Part shown: one piece after another, positions 38,601 to 53,600 of the stretch | How the letters are laid out: every line of letters starts with the position of its first letter | Numbering within the stretch: position 1 is the first letter of the stretch | From: Chrysemys picta bellii | Taxonomy: Eukaryota > Chordata > Testudines > Emydidae | DNA length: 64,000 nucleotides | NCBI RefSeq assembly: GCF_011386835.1 | Contig: NC_088792.1 | Coordinates: forward strand, 222,669,894 to 222,733,893 | Reading direction: 5' to 3' | Notes under the pieces: generated by a model | The model's database searches: none | What the model was told of the DNA's origin: nothing | Seen by the model: only the letters and a program-made list of their open reading frames with translations | Made by a program: the position numbers and the translations under genes

Positions 38601-41600
38601 CTCTGGGACTATCCCCCCCTAGTGTGGTTCCAGAGCCTGGGCTCCAGCCTGAGCCCAAACATCTACATTGCAATTTTATTGGCCCACAGCACAACCCCCA
38701 TGAGCCAAGTCAGCTGACACGGGTCAGCTGCAGGTATTTGATTGCAGTGTAGACATATGAGGCCCCAATCAGGGCCCCATTGAATCACATGGTATACAAA
38801 CACGTAGCAAGAGAGTCTCTTCTCCCCAGCAAATTTAAAAACCATTCAGATTTAGTAACTCTGAATGTCATTCTATGTCACACATATAGAAAGAAAAACT
38901 GGACATGACATTTAACTCAAATAAGATGAAAATATTTCCTGAACTTTAACATCTACCAAAGGCATGCACTGCACTTGCGCCAAAATGGTTTGTTGCACCT
39001 TCTAAGTCTTATTGGATCCATAAACTATGTGCCTGAACACAACAGAAGTAGCCAGTAGCACCCATCATCTGCAGCGTGCAGAGACTAACGTCATTCCTCT
39101 CTATTACACACCTCACAAATGTCATCCACACCTCTGTCACTTCTATACTAATTTCTGTGCAAACACTCCAGTTTTATGCCAGTACAGCCTGGTACTTGTC
39201 AGTCCTCATGCTAGTATATGCAAACACATACAGCCTTGTACATTTTTTCCAAGCCACATTCCAAAGCCTTGATCCTATAAGCTTCTCTGTGCAGGTAATA
39301 ATCACTGAAGTCAATGGGACTCCTCACAGGTGTAAGATTTGCCTATGTGGAGCAGCTAGTCATATTGGGGCTTCAGAAAGGCAAATTTCTACAGCTGCTA
39401 TATATTCACAAATGTGGATTTAAGTGTGTAAATATATAAAGTCACTTAAGTATGCATATTTCACGCTCATCTCTCATTCTGTCACTCAACCAATCAGCAT
39501 TTTCCTCACCAAATCCAGGAATTCAGTCTAGCTTTCCCCAGCCCAATTTCCTCTCTCAGTCCTCTTGTATAATCCCAATTTCTCTGCTCTCCACTGAACT
39601 CCAATGCCCCATTTCCCTTCCACACCAGCCCACAAAACCATTCCCCTAACAACCAGATTCATTGGCTTGCAAAATGACAGTAGCTACTCTCAGCTAACCC
39701 ACACTCCCAACAAGTGTTCCAATCAAACCAACAGGAATCTCTCTCCCTGGACATTCCAGTATCTCAAAATTAAATAATGTATTCCCCTTCTCTCCCCATG
39801 CCTCATTCTCTCTGCCAAGCCTCACAAAAACAATGAAGGAAAGGAAATATCTACTCATACTATACATTGGAGAGGTAGAGTCAAGATAGTTATTTAAAAT
39901 TCAGCATTGTTGTCTGTCAATTGTTCCTCCCGAAATCTCCTCAGTAGATTAGCATATAATGTGAATGGCCAATTTATTAATGAGGTACATTTATATTTTT
40001 ATTGCATATTGCTCTCACATGCCTTAGAAAAGCAATTAAGAGCAATATCCTGTGAAAAGATTAGTGATGCACTCATAGCTTTTGCATATTAACCTGGAGC
40101 ATGCTACTGTACCTCGCATGAGTACTCTGTATTACTGTGACTACCCTATTTATACTTGAACAATAAACTGTTGAATAATTTGTAATTGATGAGCAGCACA
40201 ATTATTTTTAAGTTAAGCAACAACAAAATATGGCATTATTGTGCGACTTCATCACTTTCACCCACATTACATTTTCTAATTTGGCCATAACAGTACATGA
40301 AACTCCAAGGAACATTATTCAAAAATGTTATTTTACACAATTTTAAGATACTTTGTACAAAGTAAATGCTTTCCAAGACATACCACTGTTATATGTCAAA
40401 GTCCTCAACCTGAATACTAAAAATTCTTAATAGCACAGGAGGTTCCTAAAAGCTTTATTCCTGCTTAAGGCCGCCTCCCACCTTCCCAAGAGAAAAAACA
40501 ATACACAAAACAATGTTCTGAAATACAACCAATAGCTTGTTCACATTCTAGGGCTTTGACTTTTATAATATATTGAATAGCGAAAAAGGGGTGAAAAAAG
40601 GATGTTAAGCTCAAATGCATCCCTCTCCCAGGTCAAAAAGAAAAATTAAAATTCTCTCATCGCAAATAATGCTGAGTATTCCAGGTGACAAACACTACAG
40701 TGGAGCAACATTGGAACGGAGAATCTGAAGTCAAGAAATCCAGTATTATCTTTCCTAAATCAAGTGTTACTTGTACATATGCAATATTTTTTATTACTAT
40801 GCCTTAATACAGAAGTTCAAGCTCTAAAAGCAACAGCTACAGTAGGCAACCAACTTCAACTAGTTTCCTTCACAAATCTATGACCACCTCACGTGCTTGT
40901 TTTAATCTCCCCTCCCCCTCTTCTGCGTCTTTCTCCCTCACAGCTGGATAAAGGAAACCAACTAGCTGACAAGTCACAAGCACCCTGTACTGGGCGTGAA
41001 TGACTTTCACTGTGAAATAAGGAGCTGAGTAGTAGCATGAGCAAAGAGAAAGAAGCCTGAATTCATGCAATCCATTGTCAGTTGACAAGCAAGAAGCTGG
41101 CATAAGTTAAGTGGAATTCAGCAGTGGAGCAAGAAAGATTATGCCAGCAGAAGGCATTAACATGTACCACAGTGCATGTACAAGACCAGGCTAAGGTCAG
41201 AGAGCTGTTCCTCAAGAAGTTCCCTAACCTTAGGAGTTAAAGAAGACGGTGCTCCATGTGTTGTTCTTCCTATAATAACCACGTTGACAGATCTCAGCTG
41301 AGTCACAAGTGTATACCTAATACGATGACACTCACAGTGATTTCTTTAAACACCCAAAGGGTTGGGGACCTCTTCCCAGCTGAGACCTGCCCCTTCCTTC
41401 TCTTGCCAGAGGTGTGCAGGGTTCCCTCCGATCCCCCCTGACAGATAGACACTGAGCATGCCTTTATATTAGATGGACTATAGAAATGCTAGTAAGTTGG
41501 GTTACATGCAAATACTTATAAATATATGGTCATATCCTTTGGTGGTATAAATCAGCGTAATTCCATTGATTTTAATGGAGCTACACCACTTATACCAGCT

Positions 41601-44600
41601 GAGGATCTGGTCCATAATTTCTAAATAGTAAATATCTTGAATTTTCCTTAAATTGATGTAGTGTTATGAAATAACCTAACCAAAAGAATAAAAACAGATA
41701 GAATGAACAGTGCTCTTAGACAAACAAGAGAAGGGATTATCAATAGCTAGGATGGTAATTCTAGCACTCTGCTGAATGCAACTAATAACTGAAGAACTTT
41801 TAGCTTTTACATATTTAAGCTCTACCGTCTTTACAGGCTTCAAGTTCTAAGGACAAAAGTTTTAAACAACTAAAATTTTTGCAAAACAATGGAATTCTTC
41901 TATTTTTCTGAACCAATGAACAGCCTTCAATGTCACAAGATTCACTGAAAATGAAAATTGCCAATATGATTCCCACATCTAGATGCAAATTTGATAACTT
42001 CATACTGAAATCCAAGTGTAACATGGAAGGAAATGGACTATTAAGTGTAATTGAAACATTGCTTTAAAGATTGAGAGCCTTGGAGATAATATACTAAAGT
42101 CATATTGAATAAGGATTTCATTGGTGATCCCATGTGCCTTACAAAAAAAACAAGCTGTTATTCCTGTTTTAAAAATCTGAGCAAGGCATGGCTTTGTAGT
42201 TCGTATTTTGGAGAGTTGGCCTGTTTAGATTTTTGTACCTAGAAGACATGACTGTACTTGTAGTATTCATAAGTTAACATGTAAGAAAAAATATTCTATT
42301 ATTAATGTGATTTTTTTTTAAACTAGCTGGAATGACAGTTATTTTCCTGCACCCTCTCACTTTAATGTTTGAAGCTCTGCTGAAAAAGTCAAAAGGACAC
42401 AGCTATGGTGAACAGGGTGTGGTGGTAACAACGTGGAGTGCTTCTGTAATATTTCAGCAGTGGATTTGTGCACACAATTTGGTTTTGGATTATGGAAAAA
42501 GTTTAGTAACATATTCCTGTTTTAAACCCCAGCCTAGGAGTATAACATACTGACCACACCCTCTTGTCTATTTTCAGGCAACATTATGGATTGTCATCTC
42601 TTCCTGAACTATCCACAAAAAGTCTACATTTCTTTCAGCTCACAAGTAAGCTAATCAACAAACTTCAGCATTGCTCAATACATATGGTCTGCTGGCCACA
42701 TCTGAACAACATACTTGATTGGTTCTTATACTTTAAGAACATCTGCAGTTCCAGTAGGTAAGGTAAGATTACAGAGGCTGTCAATCCTCCATACTTTATA
42801 AGTTCCCTTCCCACAAGTACACAGTGAAATCAGTTACTAAAGTTTTAATGAGGCTTTGTACACTGTCAGTCAGGGACAGTGCACCAATCTAAATGCACCA
42901 GTAGTCTGTGCCAAGAATCATCATCTCTTACAAGACTAGAAAATTTTCCATTTTCTCATTTAAGCCTTGTCAGGAAACCAGTAACAGCTCATCATTTCTT
43001 CACAGGGGAATTTTTTTTTTTTTAAAAATGACTTGTATAGCTAAGTATGACTGGAAGAGATGACAGCTGCAAAAACCCATCAAGGTCTCTGAGACAGAGG
43101 CCACAAGCACCTCAGATCAGGATAAGCAGAAGTGACTAAACAGTGACTAAACTAATATTACACGAACAGAGCTATAATATGGTGTGACAAGATGGACGAG
43201 GCCCAGAGGCCCTTGCTGGAGGCCTCAGGGTCCTGCCACACCCCATCCAAGAGAGAAGCAGAAGAGAAGTACTCCAAGCAGCCAATGAGATAGGCTGCAG
43301 GGAGCAGCCAATCAGGGTCATATAAAAGGAGCTGCAGAACACAGCAGTAGTCAGTTGCTGCCTAGATATACAAGAGAGAGGACAGTTACTAGCTGGCTGA
43401 AAGAACAGCAGGACCATGGAGAGCTCAGTGTGGGCAGGGACTGGGGGAAACTAAGAAGGAGCTCCTGGCTGGCATCTGGAACTGAGTAAGGACTGAGCCC
43501 AAGGAGGGCCACAAGAAGACAATGTCTCCAGAGAAGAAACCCTGCGGATATGGCCCACACCAGGGCCAGAACAAGTTAAAATCTGCCAGGAAGGGGTTTG
43601 TTCTGTTTCACATATAGACACTGTGTGAGACTTAGATGAAAGGCTGAGTTACTGAAAAACTGCCTGAGAAGCCACTGAAAGGGATCACCATAAACTGAAA
43701 GATTGCAGACACACCTGACCAGAAAGCAGACCAGAAGGGTGTGCTTGCAAAAGCTGGGTGCCACGACCCCTTACATATGTGTTGGGTTTTTTTTTTTAAA
43801 GTCTCTGACAGTACATAGCTTGTAACCCTTCCGATATCTAAATCTCACCTACCAAGAGATTGCAATATTCTGGACCTGACCCTGCAGAAATGTCTCACTT
43901 TTCAAGTGACAGGGTTGTAGCTTTCATAGAATTCGTTACAGACAGACCATTGTAACATTTTTATTTGTTTGCCTAATATACAGAACAACAGTTTGTCTGC
44001 CTTCATACTATGTCAAGGATATTATGTGTTTCAGGTATGTTATGTAGTATTTCTGCATATTTAAATTTCTATGTATTTTCTATTGGTACTTTTTACATGA
44101 AGTATGGTATCAGAACACAATAGTTTCATTTATCACAGAAATCACCAGCAATATTTTCTGATAAACAAATCTTAGTTCAAAAGGAACAAAATGGTTTTAT
44201 CACAAGAAGCTGCAGGATTTTTTTACTAAAGATTCTCCATGACTATTGCAAGACCAATATTCTGGTGTTTATAATGAAATTCTGATAAACACTTTAAATA
44301 TACAGCAAGTCTATGACTGAAGTGATTATAATAGCTACTAAATGCCTGAACAATTTTCAAGAGCTCTTCAGATATATTTTCTTCACTAATTAAAAGCCCC
44401 AGAAAGTGAATTAGTTTATTGCTGACAGGATCAAACAGCTATTTAATATTCCCAATAACCTATTTCATAATTATGTTGGGGCAAGTCGCAGCACTTGTTG
44501 TACAATTATAGTGTTTATCAGGTTAAGTGGATACTCTGCCACCTTGCCAGTAAGCATTATGAGAGACAAAGGCAAAGAAACCTTTTTGCTTACCGCTTCC

Positions 44601-47600
44601 CTCGAGGATAGTGTCGTACATATTCTCCCACATCATGAGCAGCTACAGCTAAGACTTGCGGGTCATCAGAAACCTCCAGAAGCTTCGTCAGGATTCTACA
44701 ATAGTATTTTAAACAATCAGATGCTAATTACTCTAAAAAGTGCTAATTTAAAGTAACTCAATTTCAGAGACCATAAATACATCATGCATCACGTGTACTG
44801 TAAAACTGGGATTATAAACACAAACAAAAAAATACCTCCCAAGCAACAAATTGAAATTAAATAGCAAAGACCCTATCTACTCCAGGCAAAAGGACATTGC
44901 AACCAGTGCCTTGAGCTTGCAGCATCTGTACACAACAGCTGTCTCAAGCATTTTATACAAAATGTTGCTTACATCACTAGACTGCAGCACCTGCAGTGAG
45001 AACTTGAGCTCAAGTCCAGCTTTACCAGCCATGCTTATGAAATTCAACAGTGTGGAGAAGAAACCACAGAAGTTGCAGGTCCATAAGCTCTGCTGCTGCT
45101 AACTCCATTCCATGATGAAGTGCATTCTGTAGGCAAGCTATCCCGAGAAACAGTTTTTGGTGTTTCAGGACATATGATTCAGAAGTCCCAGAATACATCA
45201 TAGCTATTCAGCTTGCTGTCTGTAACATGCCAAAATGGTTCTAGCAGAACTGTTGTGTGGTTGCACTTAACTGCTGTCAACTAACTTTCATGCTCTATCC
45301 CCCACAATGGTTTCCTTGTTTACTAGAGGATACCCCAGTGAAAAACAGGCAGAATTTTAAACAGAACAGAATGACAATCATTGCCCATTATTGCAAAGAA
45401 TTGAAGTGCATTCCAAGAGTGGAGAATTAGACATGTTATTGAAGATGGAGAGTTATAACATTTTTAAAAAAAACTTTCCAATTGTGATTTTCTAGTTTCA
45501 AAGACACCATTAATAGCAAAGAAATATGCATCCTTTCCCATACTTATCTACTGTACTTCAGCAAGTAACTCTGGTTCTCTTCAAAAAACCAAGATAATTA
45601 ATGACATACCACATCAGAATCTATTAGGATGCTTGTTACTTATTTCCTTAGCGTGACAAGAGAGACAATTCTGTACGTTTCATAAAGAAGAAGGGATTAC
45701 TCAAACTTCAACTCAGTATGCAAAATAAAGATAAGTAATTTGAAGGCAGTTCAACAAGAAAGCTGTTTACAAACCAATAATAAAAATACAATTTGACACA
45801 CACAATGATAAGGAGGTCAGAGATATGGAGGTCTATCATTCAAAAGGTACATACAGAAAATTTCAGATTGACCCAATATCAACTGTTTTAATCCCTAACC
45901 TTTCAGCTTCAATCTATCCTCCCTTCCTCCCCCCTCCAAAAAAATAAAAATAAAGAAGTCTGGGAAACAGACAGACTTTGCAGTATACATTCAATTTCAG
46001 CAGACTTGGGCTCTGTTGAACCAAAGGGTGTGGCAAAAATTCCAGAACCAAGGATCCATCATACTGAGAATTCCCTGCCCTCATGTCCCAGCACATATAA
46101 ATAAGGTCTGTAAACTCACATAAGACAAAATGGATTTGTCAAGAATAAATCATGTCAAACCAACCTAATTTCCTTCTTTGAGGAGATTACTGATAAACTA
46201 GTGAATGGGTGGGAAGCATACATCTTGATTTTAGTAAAGCTTTTGATAGTGTCCCCACATGACATTCTCATAAGCAACCCAAGGAAATGCTGTCTAGATG
46301 AAATTACTGTAAGGTGTGTGCATCCCTGATTGAAAAACGATACTCAAAGAGTAGTTATCAATGGTTCGGTGTCAAACTGGGAGGGCATCTAATGGGATCC
46401 TGCAAGGGTTTGTCCTGGGTCTCGTGCTATTCAATGTTTTCAACAATGACTTGGATAATGGAGTGGAGAGTATGCTTGTAAAATCTGTAGTGATACCAAG
46501 CTAGGGGGGGCTGCAAGCACTTTGGAGGACAGAATTAGAATACAAAGGGACCCTGATAAATTGGAGAACTGGTCTGAAATTAACAAGCTGAAATTCAATA
46601 AAGATAAGTAAGTAGGAAGGAAAAATCAAGTGCACAAATACAAAATGGGGACCCAACTGGCTAGGCAGCAGTACTACAGAAAAGGATTTGGGGGTTAGAA
46701 TGGTCATAAATTGACTATGCGCCAACAGCAGGATACAGTTGCAAAAAAGGTAAACATTCTGGGGTGTATTAACAAGAGTGACATAAGTTCAGCAGGAGGT
46801 AACTGTTCCACTCTACTCAGTACTGGTGAGGCCCCAGCTGGAGTATTGTGTACAGTTTTGGATAGCACACTTTAAGAAAGATGTGGACAAACTGGAGAGT
46901 CCAGAGAAAAGCAATAAAAAATGATGAAAGGTTAAAAACACAGGCATGTTAATATCCTGAGAAAAGACGACTGCTAATGGTCTTCAAATATGTTAAGGGC
47001 TGTGATAAAGGGGACTGCGATCAATTGTTCTGCGTATCCACTGGAGGTAGGACCAGAAGTACTTGGCTTAACCTGCAGCAAGGGAGATTTAGGTTAGATT
47101 TAGGAAAAACTTTCAACTATAAAGGATAGTTAAGTCCTGGAATAGGTTACAAAGGGAGGTTGTGGAACCCCAGCATTGGAGGTTTTAAAGAACACGTTAG
47201 ACAAATACCTGTCAGGGAGGCTCTGTCTTCGTCTTACATCAGTGCAGGGATATTGACTAGATTACTTTGAAGTCCCTTCCAGCTCTACATTTCTATGATC
47301 CTATGAAAACCTACATCTTTAATTACACCCAGAAATGAACTGAAAACCAGTCCACCCTGTGAAGGATAGGGGCAGTGTACCCTGTATGAAGCACAACTAA
47401 AAGCAGGCTTCTGTACCTCATTATGGGCCACCAAAATTTCAAAGTGGTCTTCAGGTGTAGCCTACATCCAAAAGAAATAGCCACAGCTTTTTAGCCTACA
47501 GCACATTGAGTAAAATAGCCACTGCTGCTATTGGACATCCAGAAATAACACTTTAGTATCATAGTAATGAGCGTGGCATGAAAAAGCAAAATAGAGCCAT

Positions 47601-50600
47601 AAGGACAAATGAGCGTAATTTTGATTTGCAATCCTGAGCAACAGAAAGGTAGGCAAAAATCTCCCATTTTCTCAGTGTCCTTCTCCCATACTTCTATCAT
47701 ATATAGGTTCCATATTAGCTTACTAGCTCCTATCCAGGCCACAATCTCAAGTAGTCACCAAGACAGCAGATCAACTGGACTGTGCAGTGGATGGAAGATG
47801 TAAAGTTGGAGATCTTCTACACAATAAAGGCACCACAGGCCACACCATCTGGCTAGCACCTCCACAACAGACTGACACGCAGATTAAACAGGGTTTTTTG
47901 TTTGTTTGTTGAGATACTGGGGTCTTTCCTCTGGAAAAGATATGCCCTGAAAAAGCATCCAAAGAGGAACTCAAGGTTTTGCTGGCCATTATTTGAAAGG
48001 AACACTGGTTTAAATTATTGAGCATAGCCCAAGGCACTCCCTGAGCACTACCAGAACCTAAATTAAATTAAATAAATTAAAATTAGCGAGACTTTAGTAA
48101 CTAGGAGTCATCTGCTTGAGTTGCAAATTCTGCTTCCTCGAAGATTGCTTAGAATCAGACTAGAGTGTCAATCTTACCCAAAGCAGAGTGAAAATTTGCC
48201 CTGGCATGAAACACTAGTTTCTGTAAGTGAGTCAAGACACTCCAGACACCACCCTGCCTACCACTGGAAACAGTTCTGCTGATTGGGACTTTGTCTCCAG
48301 CACAGGATCTACAAAGTAACGACCACTTGCACAGCCATTGTTAGATCTCAACTTGGCCAGGCTCACACCATGCCTTATATTTTAGCATCATGTACTCCAG
48401 TCATCTCCCTGCTTTAAATGTTGCAATCCAGATTTATACAACATTGACGTGGAGGAACAAATTAGAAGAAGGGGCACTTTGACACCACGCTGTCAATGGT
48501 AAAGGACACACAATCAAAACGACTAACTAGGCAACTAACAGAGCATTCACAGCCATCTAAAAATCCAACTTTTTTGATTGGCTTCTGAAAACCAGCCAAT
48601 TAAATAGATAGGCCCTTAACTCCATCAGGAAAGGTGGGCTCCAACCTCAAAATGGTGCAAGTCCTTGTCACAGACTGACAAGGACAACTAGCTGCACTAT
48701 TCAATCCCACCTCAGAAACTAGATCAAGAGTGTGGAGTGTAACATATTGAGCCAGAGGTCACAGAGAATAATCCCACAGCTGTAATGATATCCTCAACCT
48801 CATTACCAAAAAAAGGTATTTAGAAGAGTGATGGAATGCCTGACAAAATTTTAACTAAGGTAAGGTGAAGTCAGACTTTTAGACTGTATTAGCTGGTATT
48901 TCTTTAAGTGTATTTAACTGAAATAGTTTAAAAGCCACCATGTGCGATACTGCAAGTGAATTAAGATGGGTTTTGAATACTTTCTCTATTACATAATCAA
49001 CATAAGTACCTGGCTCAGTTAATGAAATACAAGCAATTCAACTTCTGAGCAGATGATTCCCATTATCAAAAAGCCACATACTTTAAACAGTAATATGTTC
49101 TGACCTTCTCTTCTCCCTAGGTAATGTTTCTACAAAATTAAATTACATTACTTAATGCTCATATTGAAATAAATGCCATAGTACAGTTGGTTTAAATTTG
49201 AACATTGAAAATATACTTTAAAGAACAGTATGAAGAGAGAATCAGAATGTTATGAAAATTAAAGAACTTACTTCAATAGCTCGTAATTCTTTTCATTTAA
49301 TCTCACAGCATTCTCTCGCCAAAATTTCTCAGATTTGTGTACAGGACTCCATTCCAATCTTCCTGACTTGAGCTCAGAACTGTACTCATCAAATGAACTA
49401 GAGTGCAAAAAAACACACAGTGAAATACTAGTTTCCCATGAATGGGCCTTTAACAGTACATCAGAAGCTCTACTCCTTGAGAGAGAGTAGGATTTGTTAT
49501 GACAAACTTGAAAGTCATAGTTCTTTACAAATCTGTATCAAAATTCTGATTTGGATAAATTGATTAAAAATATTGGTGGAACATCCTTAAGCAACATGAA
49601 AGTGAGCACAGGTTGAGGGGTGGGAAAGAATATCTTTGTTTGAAGTCCTCTCACTTGGCCCACTTCAGAAACTTAAGATTTAGGCCTGATCTACACTAGA
49701 AAGTTAGGCAGGCACAACTACATTGCTCTGGGGTGTGAAAAAAATCCATACCCAAGTGACATAGTTAAGCTGACTTAAGTCCTTGTGTAAGCAGCACTAG
49801 TTGACAAAAGAATTCTTCCATTGACCTAGCTACTGCCTCTCGGGGAGATGGATTACCTATGCCGATGGAAGAACCCTCCCATCAATGTAGGTAGTGTTCA
49901 CACTGAAGCGCCACACCAGTGCACTGTGCCATTGTAATGTTTTAAGTTGCAGTGTTTAAAAAAAAAAAAAAAAAAAAGCATTCTCCCCATACCTCTACTT
50001 TACTTTTACACAGAACATAATCTTAAATTTACTGATCTGAAATATAAAAAATCTCTAGCAATCCCATTTTATTCATAAGTGAACTATTCTCCTAAATATG
50101 GGATTACAGATCCCAAGAAAAATAATCTCTTAAGAGTACACGTTTAGAGAAAGCTAAACTGCTTTTGTTAGTGGTTATTAAAGTCTAAAAAGGAATTCCT
50201 CTGACCAGGGATCACAGACCCAACTTAGAGATACAAGTTATAGTCTAAATTATACATCCAGCGTAAATTGGGATAAATGACTCACTAGTGTACACGTGTT
50301 CATTTGACATTTTATGGGTCTACACTAAGTTTCATATTTTGAAAGTACCGAATTCGGCTCCAGTGCAAGCAGATGCAACTCTTGTTGAAAATCCTGTCTA
50401 TTACACTGTCAGTTAAGAAGCACGTGTGCATAAGCATAGTAGATTTTTCTAGTCAGATATATGACAGACATCCAGTTAGAAACGATCTTTCACATACTGT
50501 CGGGAAGATCTGGTATACCAGAATACCACCAGCATATCTACTATTTTCTGTTTTAAAACGTAATTAAAATTAATAAGTTTGCCAGTATTTCAAGTGACAG

Positions 50601-53600
50601 GTTTAAAAACTCATACTATAAAATATACCTAAGATCCTGGACACTCTCACCAAGTTTTTCCAGTAGAAACTTAATATCCTCACTTATGTCTTCATCATCA
50701 TATTTCTGCTGATCCAAGTTCTCTAGCTGCTTCAGAATTTTGCACTGGATCATAGCGAGAGCATACTCTTGGCGAGTTTCTCTTTCAATAGATTTTTCCA
50801 AAAGATTCTGGAAAAAAAAAAAGTTGAATGAAAATAATCTTTTACAGTTTAAAAATACTACTCTTAATTACAGATTTATCTTTCTGCAAATATCCTCTAA
50901 GACTAATTTGAATTATGCAAGGTGGTCTGTAGTTTCATCAATAGTATTAATCATTTATTAAAAGGCTTGCTTGAGAGTGCAATATTATGAGCGGACAAGG
51001 ATTCCAACATATTTTGGCCCTAATTTTCAGTTAGGTTAGTACAATTACATGCTCAAGAGGGCCTGTCCAACAGCATGAAAGTGACCAGTTTATATTAGTT
51101 CCTATATAACTTTCTATAGAAAGAGAAATATAACTGGGCAACACAGTATGGGAAAGAGGTGACCAGCACTCTGTGGAGAAAGAAGTGGTTCAGGACTATT
51201 TAGAAAAGCTGGATGAGGACAGATGCGCTGCATCCGAGGGTGCTAAAGAAGTTGGCGGATGTGATTGCAGAGCCACTGGCCATTATCTTTGAAAACTCAT
51301 GGAGATCGGAGGAGATCTTGAATGACTGGAAAAAGGCTAATGTAGTGCCCAACTTTAAAAAAGGAAGGAGGAGGATCGGGGAACTATAGACCAGTCAGTC
51401 TCACCTCAGTCCCTGGAAAAATCATAGAGCAGGTCCTCGAGGAATCAATTTTGAAGCACTTAGAGGAGCGGAAAGTGATCAGGAACAGTCAGCATGGATT
51501 CACCATGACGAAGTCATGCCTAACCTAATTGCCTGCTATGACAAGGTAACTGGCTCTGTGGATGAGGGGAAAGCAGTGGACATATTATTCCTTGACTTTA
51601 GCAAAGATTTTGATATGGTCTCCCACAGTATTCTTGCCAGTAAGTTAAAGAAATATGGGATGGGCGAATGGACTATAAGGTGGATAGAAAGCTGGCTAGA
51701 TCATCGGGCTCAACGGGTAGTGATCAATGGCTCCATGTCTAGTTGGCAGCCGATATCAAGCAGAGTGCCTCAAGGGTTAGTCCTGGGGCCGGTTTTGTTC
51801 AATATCTTCATTAATGATCTGGAGGATGGTTTGGATTGCAAGTTTGCAGATGACACTAAACTGGGCGGAGTGGTAGATACGCTGGAGGGTAGGGATAGGA
51901 TACAGAGGGACCTAGACAAATTAGAGGATTGGGCCAAAAGAAATCTGATGAGGTTCAACAAGGACAAGTGCAGAGTCCTGCACTTAGGACGGAAGAATCC
52001 CATGCACTGCTACAGACTAGGGACCAAATGGCTAGGCAGCAGTTCTGCAGAAAAGGACCTAGGGGTTACAGTGGACGAGAAGCTGGATATGAGTCGACGG
52101 TGTGCCCTTGTTGCCAATAAGGCTAACGGTATATTGGGCTGTATAAGTAGGAGCATTGCCAGCAGATCAAGGGATGTGATCATTCCCCTCTACTCGGCAT
52201 TGGTGAGGCCTCATCTGGAATACTGTGTCCAGTTTTGGGCCTCACACTACAAGAAGGATGTGGAAAAATTGGAAAGAGTCCAGTGGAGGGCAACAAAAAT
52301 GATTAGGGGGCTGGAGCACATGACTTATTAGGAGAGGCTGAGGGAACTGGGATTATTTAGTCTGTAGAAGAGAAGAATGAGAGGGGATTTGATAGCTGCT
52401 TTCAACTACCTGAAAGGGGGTTCCAAAGAGGATGGATCTAGACTGTTCTCAGTGGTACCAGATGGCAGAACAAGGAGTAATGGTCTCAAGTTGCAGTGGT
52501 GGAGGTTTAGGTTGGATATTAGGAAAATCTTTTTCACTAGGAGGGTGGTGAAGCACTGGAATGGGTTACCTAGGGAGGTGGTGGAATCTCCTTCCTTAGA
52601 GGTTTTTAAGGTCAGGCTTGACGAAGCCTTGGCTGGGATGATTTAATTGGGTATTGGTACTGCTTTGAGCAGGGGGTTGGACTAGATGACCTCATGAGGT
52701 CCCTTCCAACCCTGATATTCCATGATTCTATGATAACATTTTAGCAAACTAAAAACAGGCCTTGCAATGCATAGTTCACATCTGAATCTAGAGGTCAACT
52801 TCCTCAAAGTCTGGGCATATTCAGATCAGGGATTTTAGTTTAAGCCCATCTCTATTAGTAAGAAGAGTGCTGGCATAAGCACATAGTGCAGCAGCCAGTG
52901 ATTTTATTGACTCCCACTATCAGTTCATTATCTTTCATTCAATTTAATCAGGTTCAAATTATGCTATTCAATCCAAGCCAGTCACTTTTTACTATGATAA
53001 TGCACATTATCGATATAAAAAAGCCTCAGTGAGCAAAAGCCATGTTCATTTGAATAGGTCATAATATCTTTCAAGAGCAAGGGAAGTAATTACCTGGAGA
53101 GAGAGAACTAACTGGACCACTGATTTAATGTATGCAGTGTTTTAGGTGTGCAGATCCCAGGGCATTAGAGAGACACAGTGGATGAGGTAATATCTTTTAT
53201 TGGACCTGAAGGAAAGCTCTGCGTAAACTCAAAAACTTCTCTCTCACCAACGACCAGCTTGGCTAAACAGTGAAATCCTTGCTGATCTTAAACACAAAAA
53301 AGAAGCTTACAAGAAGTGGAAGATTGGACAAATGACCAGGGAGGAGTATAAAAATATTGCTCAGGCGTGCAGGAGTGAAATCAGGAAGGCCAAATCACAC
53401 TTGGAGTTGCAGTTAGCAAGAGATGTTAAAAGTAACAAGAAGGGTTTCTTCAGGTATGTTAGCAACAAGAAGAAAATCAAGGAAAGTGTGGGCCCCTTAC
53501 TGAATGAGGGAGGCAACCTAGTGACCGAGGATGTGGAAAAAGCTAATGTACTCAATGATTTTTTTGCCTCTGTCTTCACGCACAAGGTCAGCTCCCAGAT

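Larger units (their letters stand above)
35714..44593 (-). other. ATP6V1H: ATP6V1H intron (8.9 kb)
   Basis: Donor GTAAGC at 44588-44593, acceptor CTTTTTCAG at 35714. Holds the retroposon (37172), two MITEs (37378, 38485), old repeat pieces (39262-39335 and 41530-41617, both the weak catgggactcc/gatttaatggagctacacc type) and an LTR (43183). I see nothing assignable in 35715-37170, 37591-38484, 39340-41529 or 41620-43180. Confidence 0.85.
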
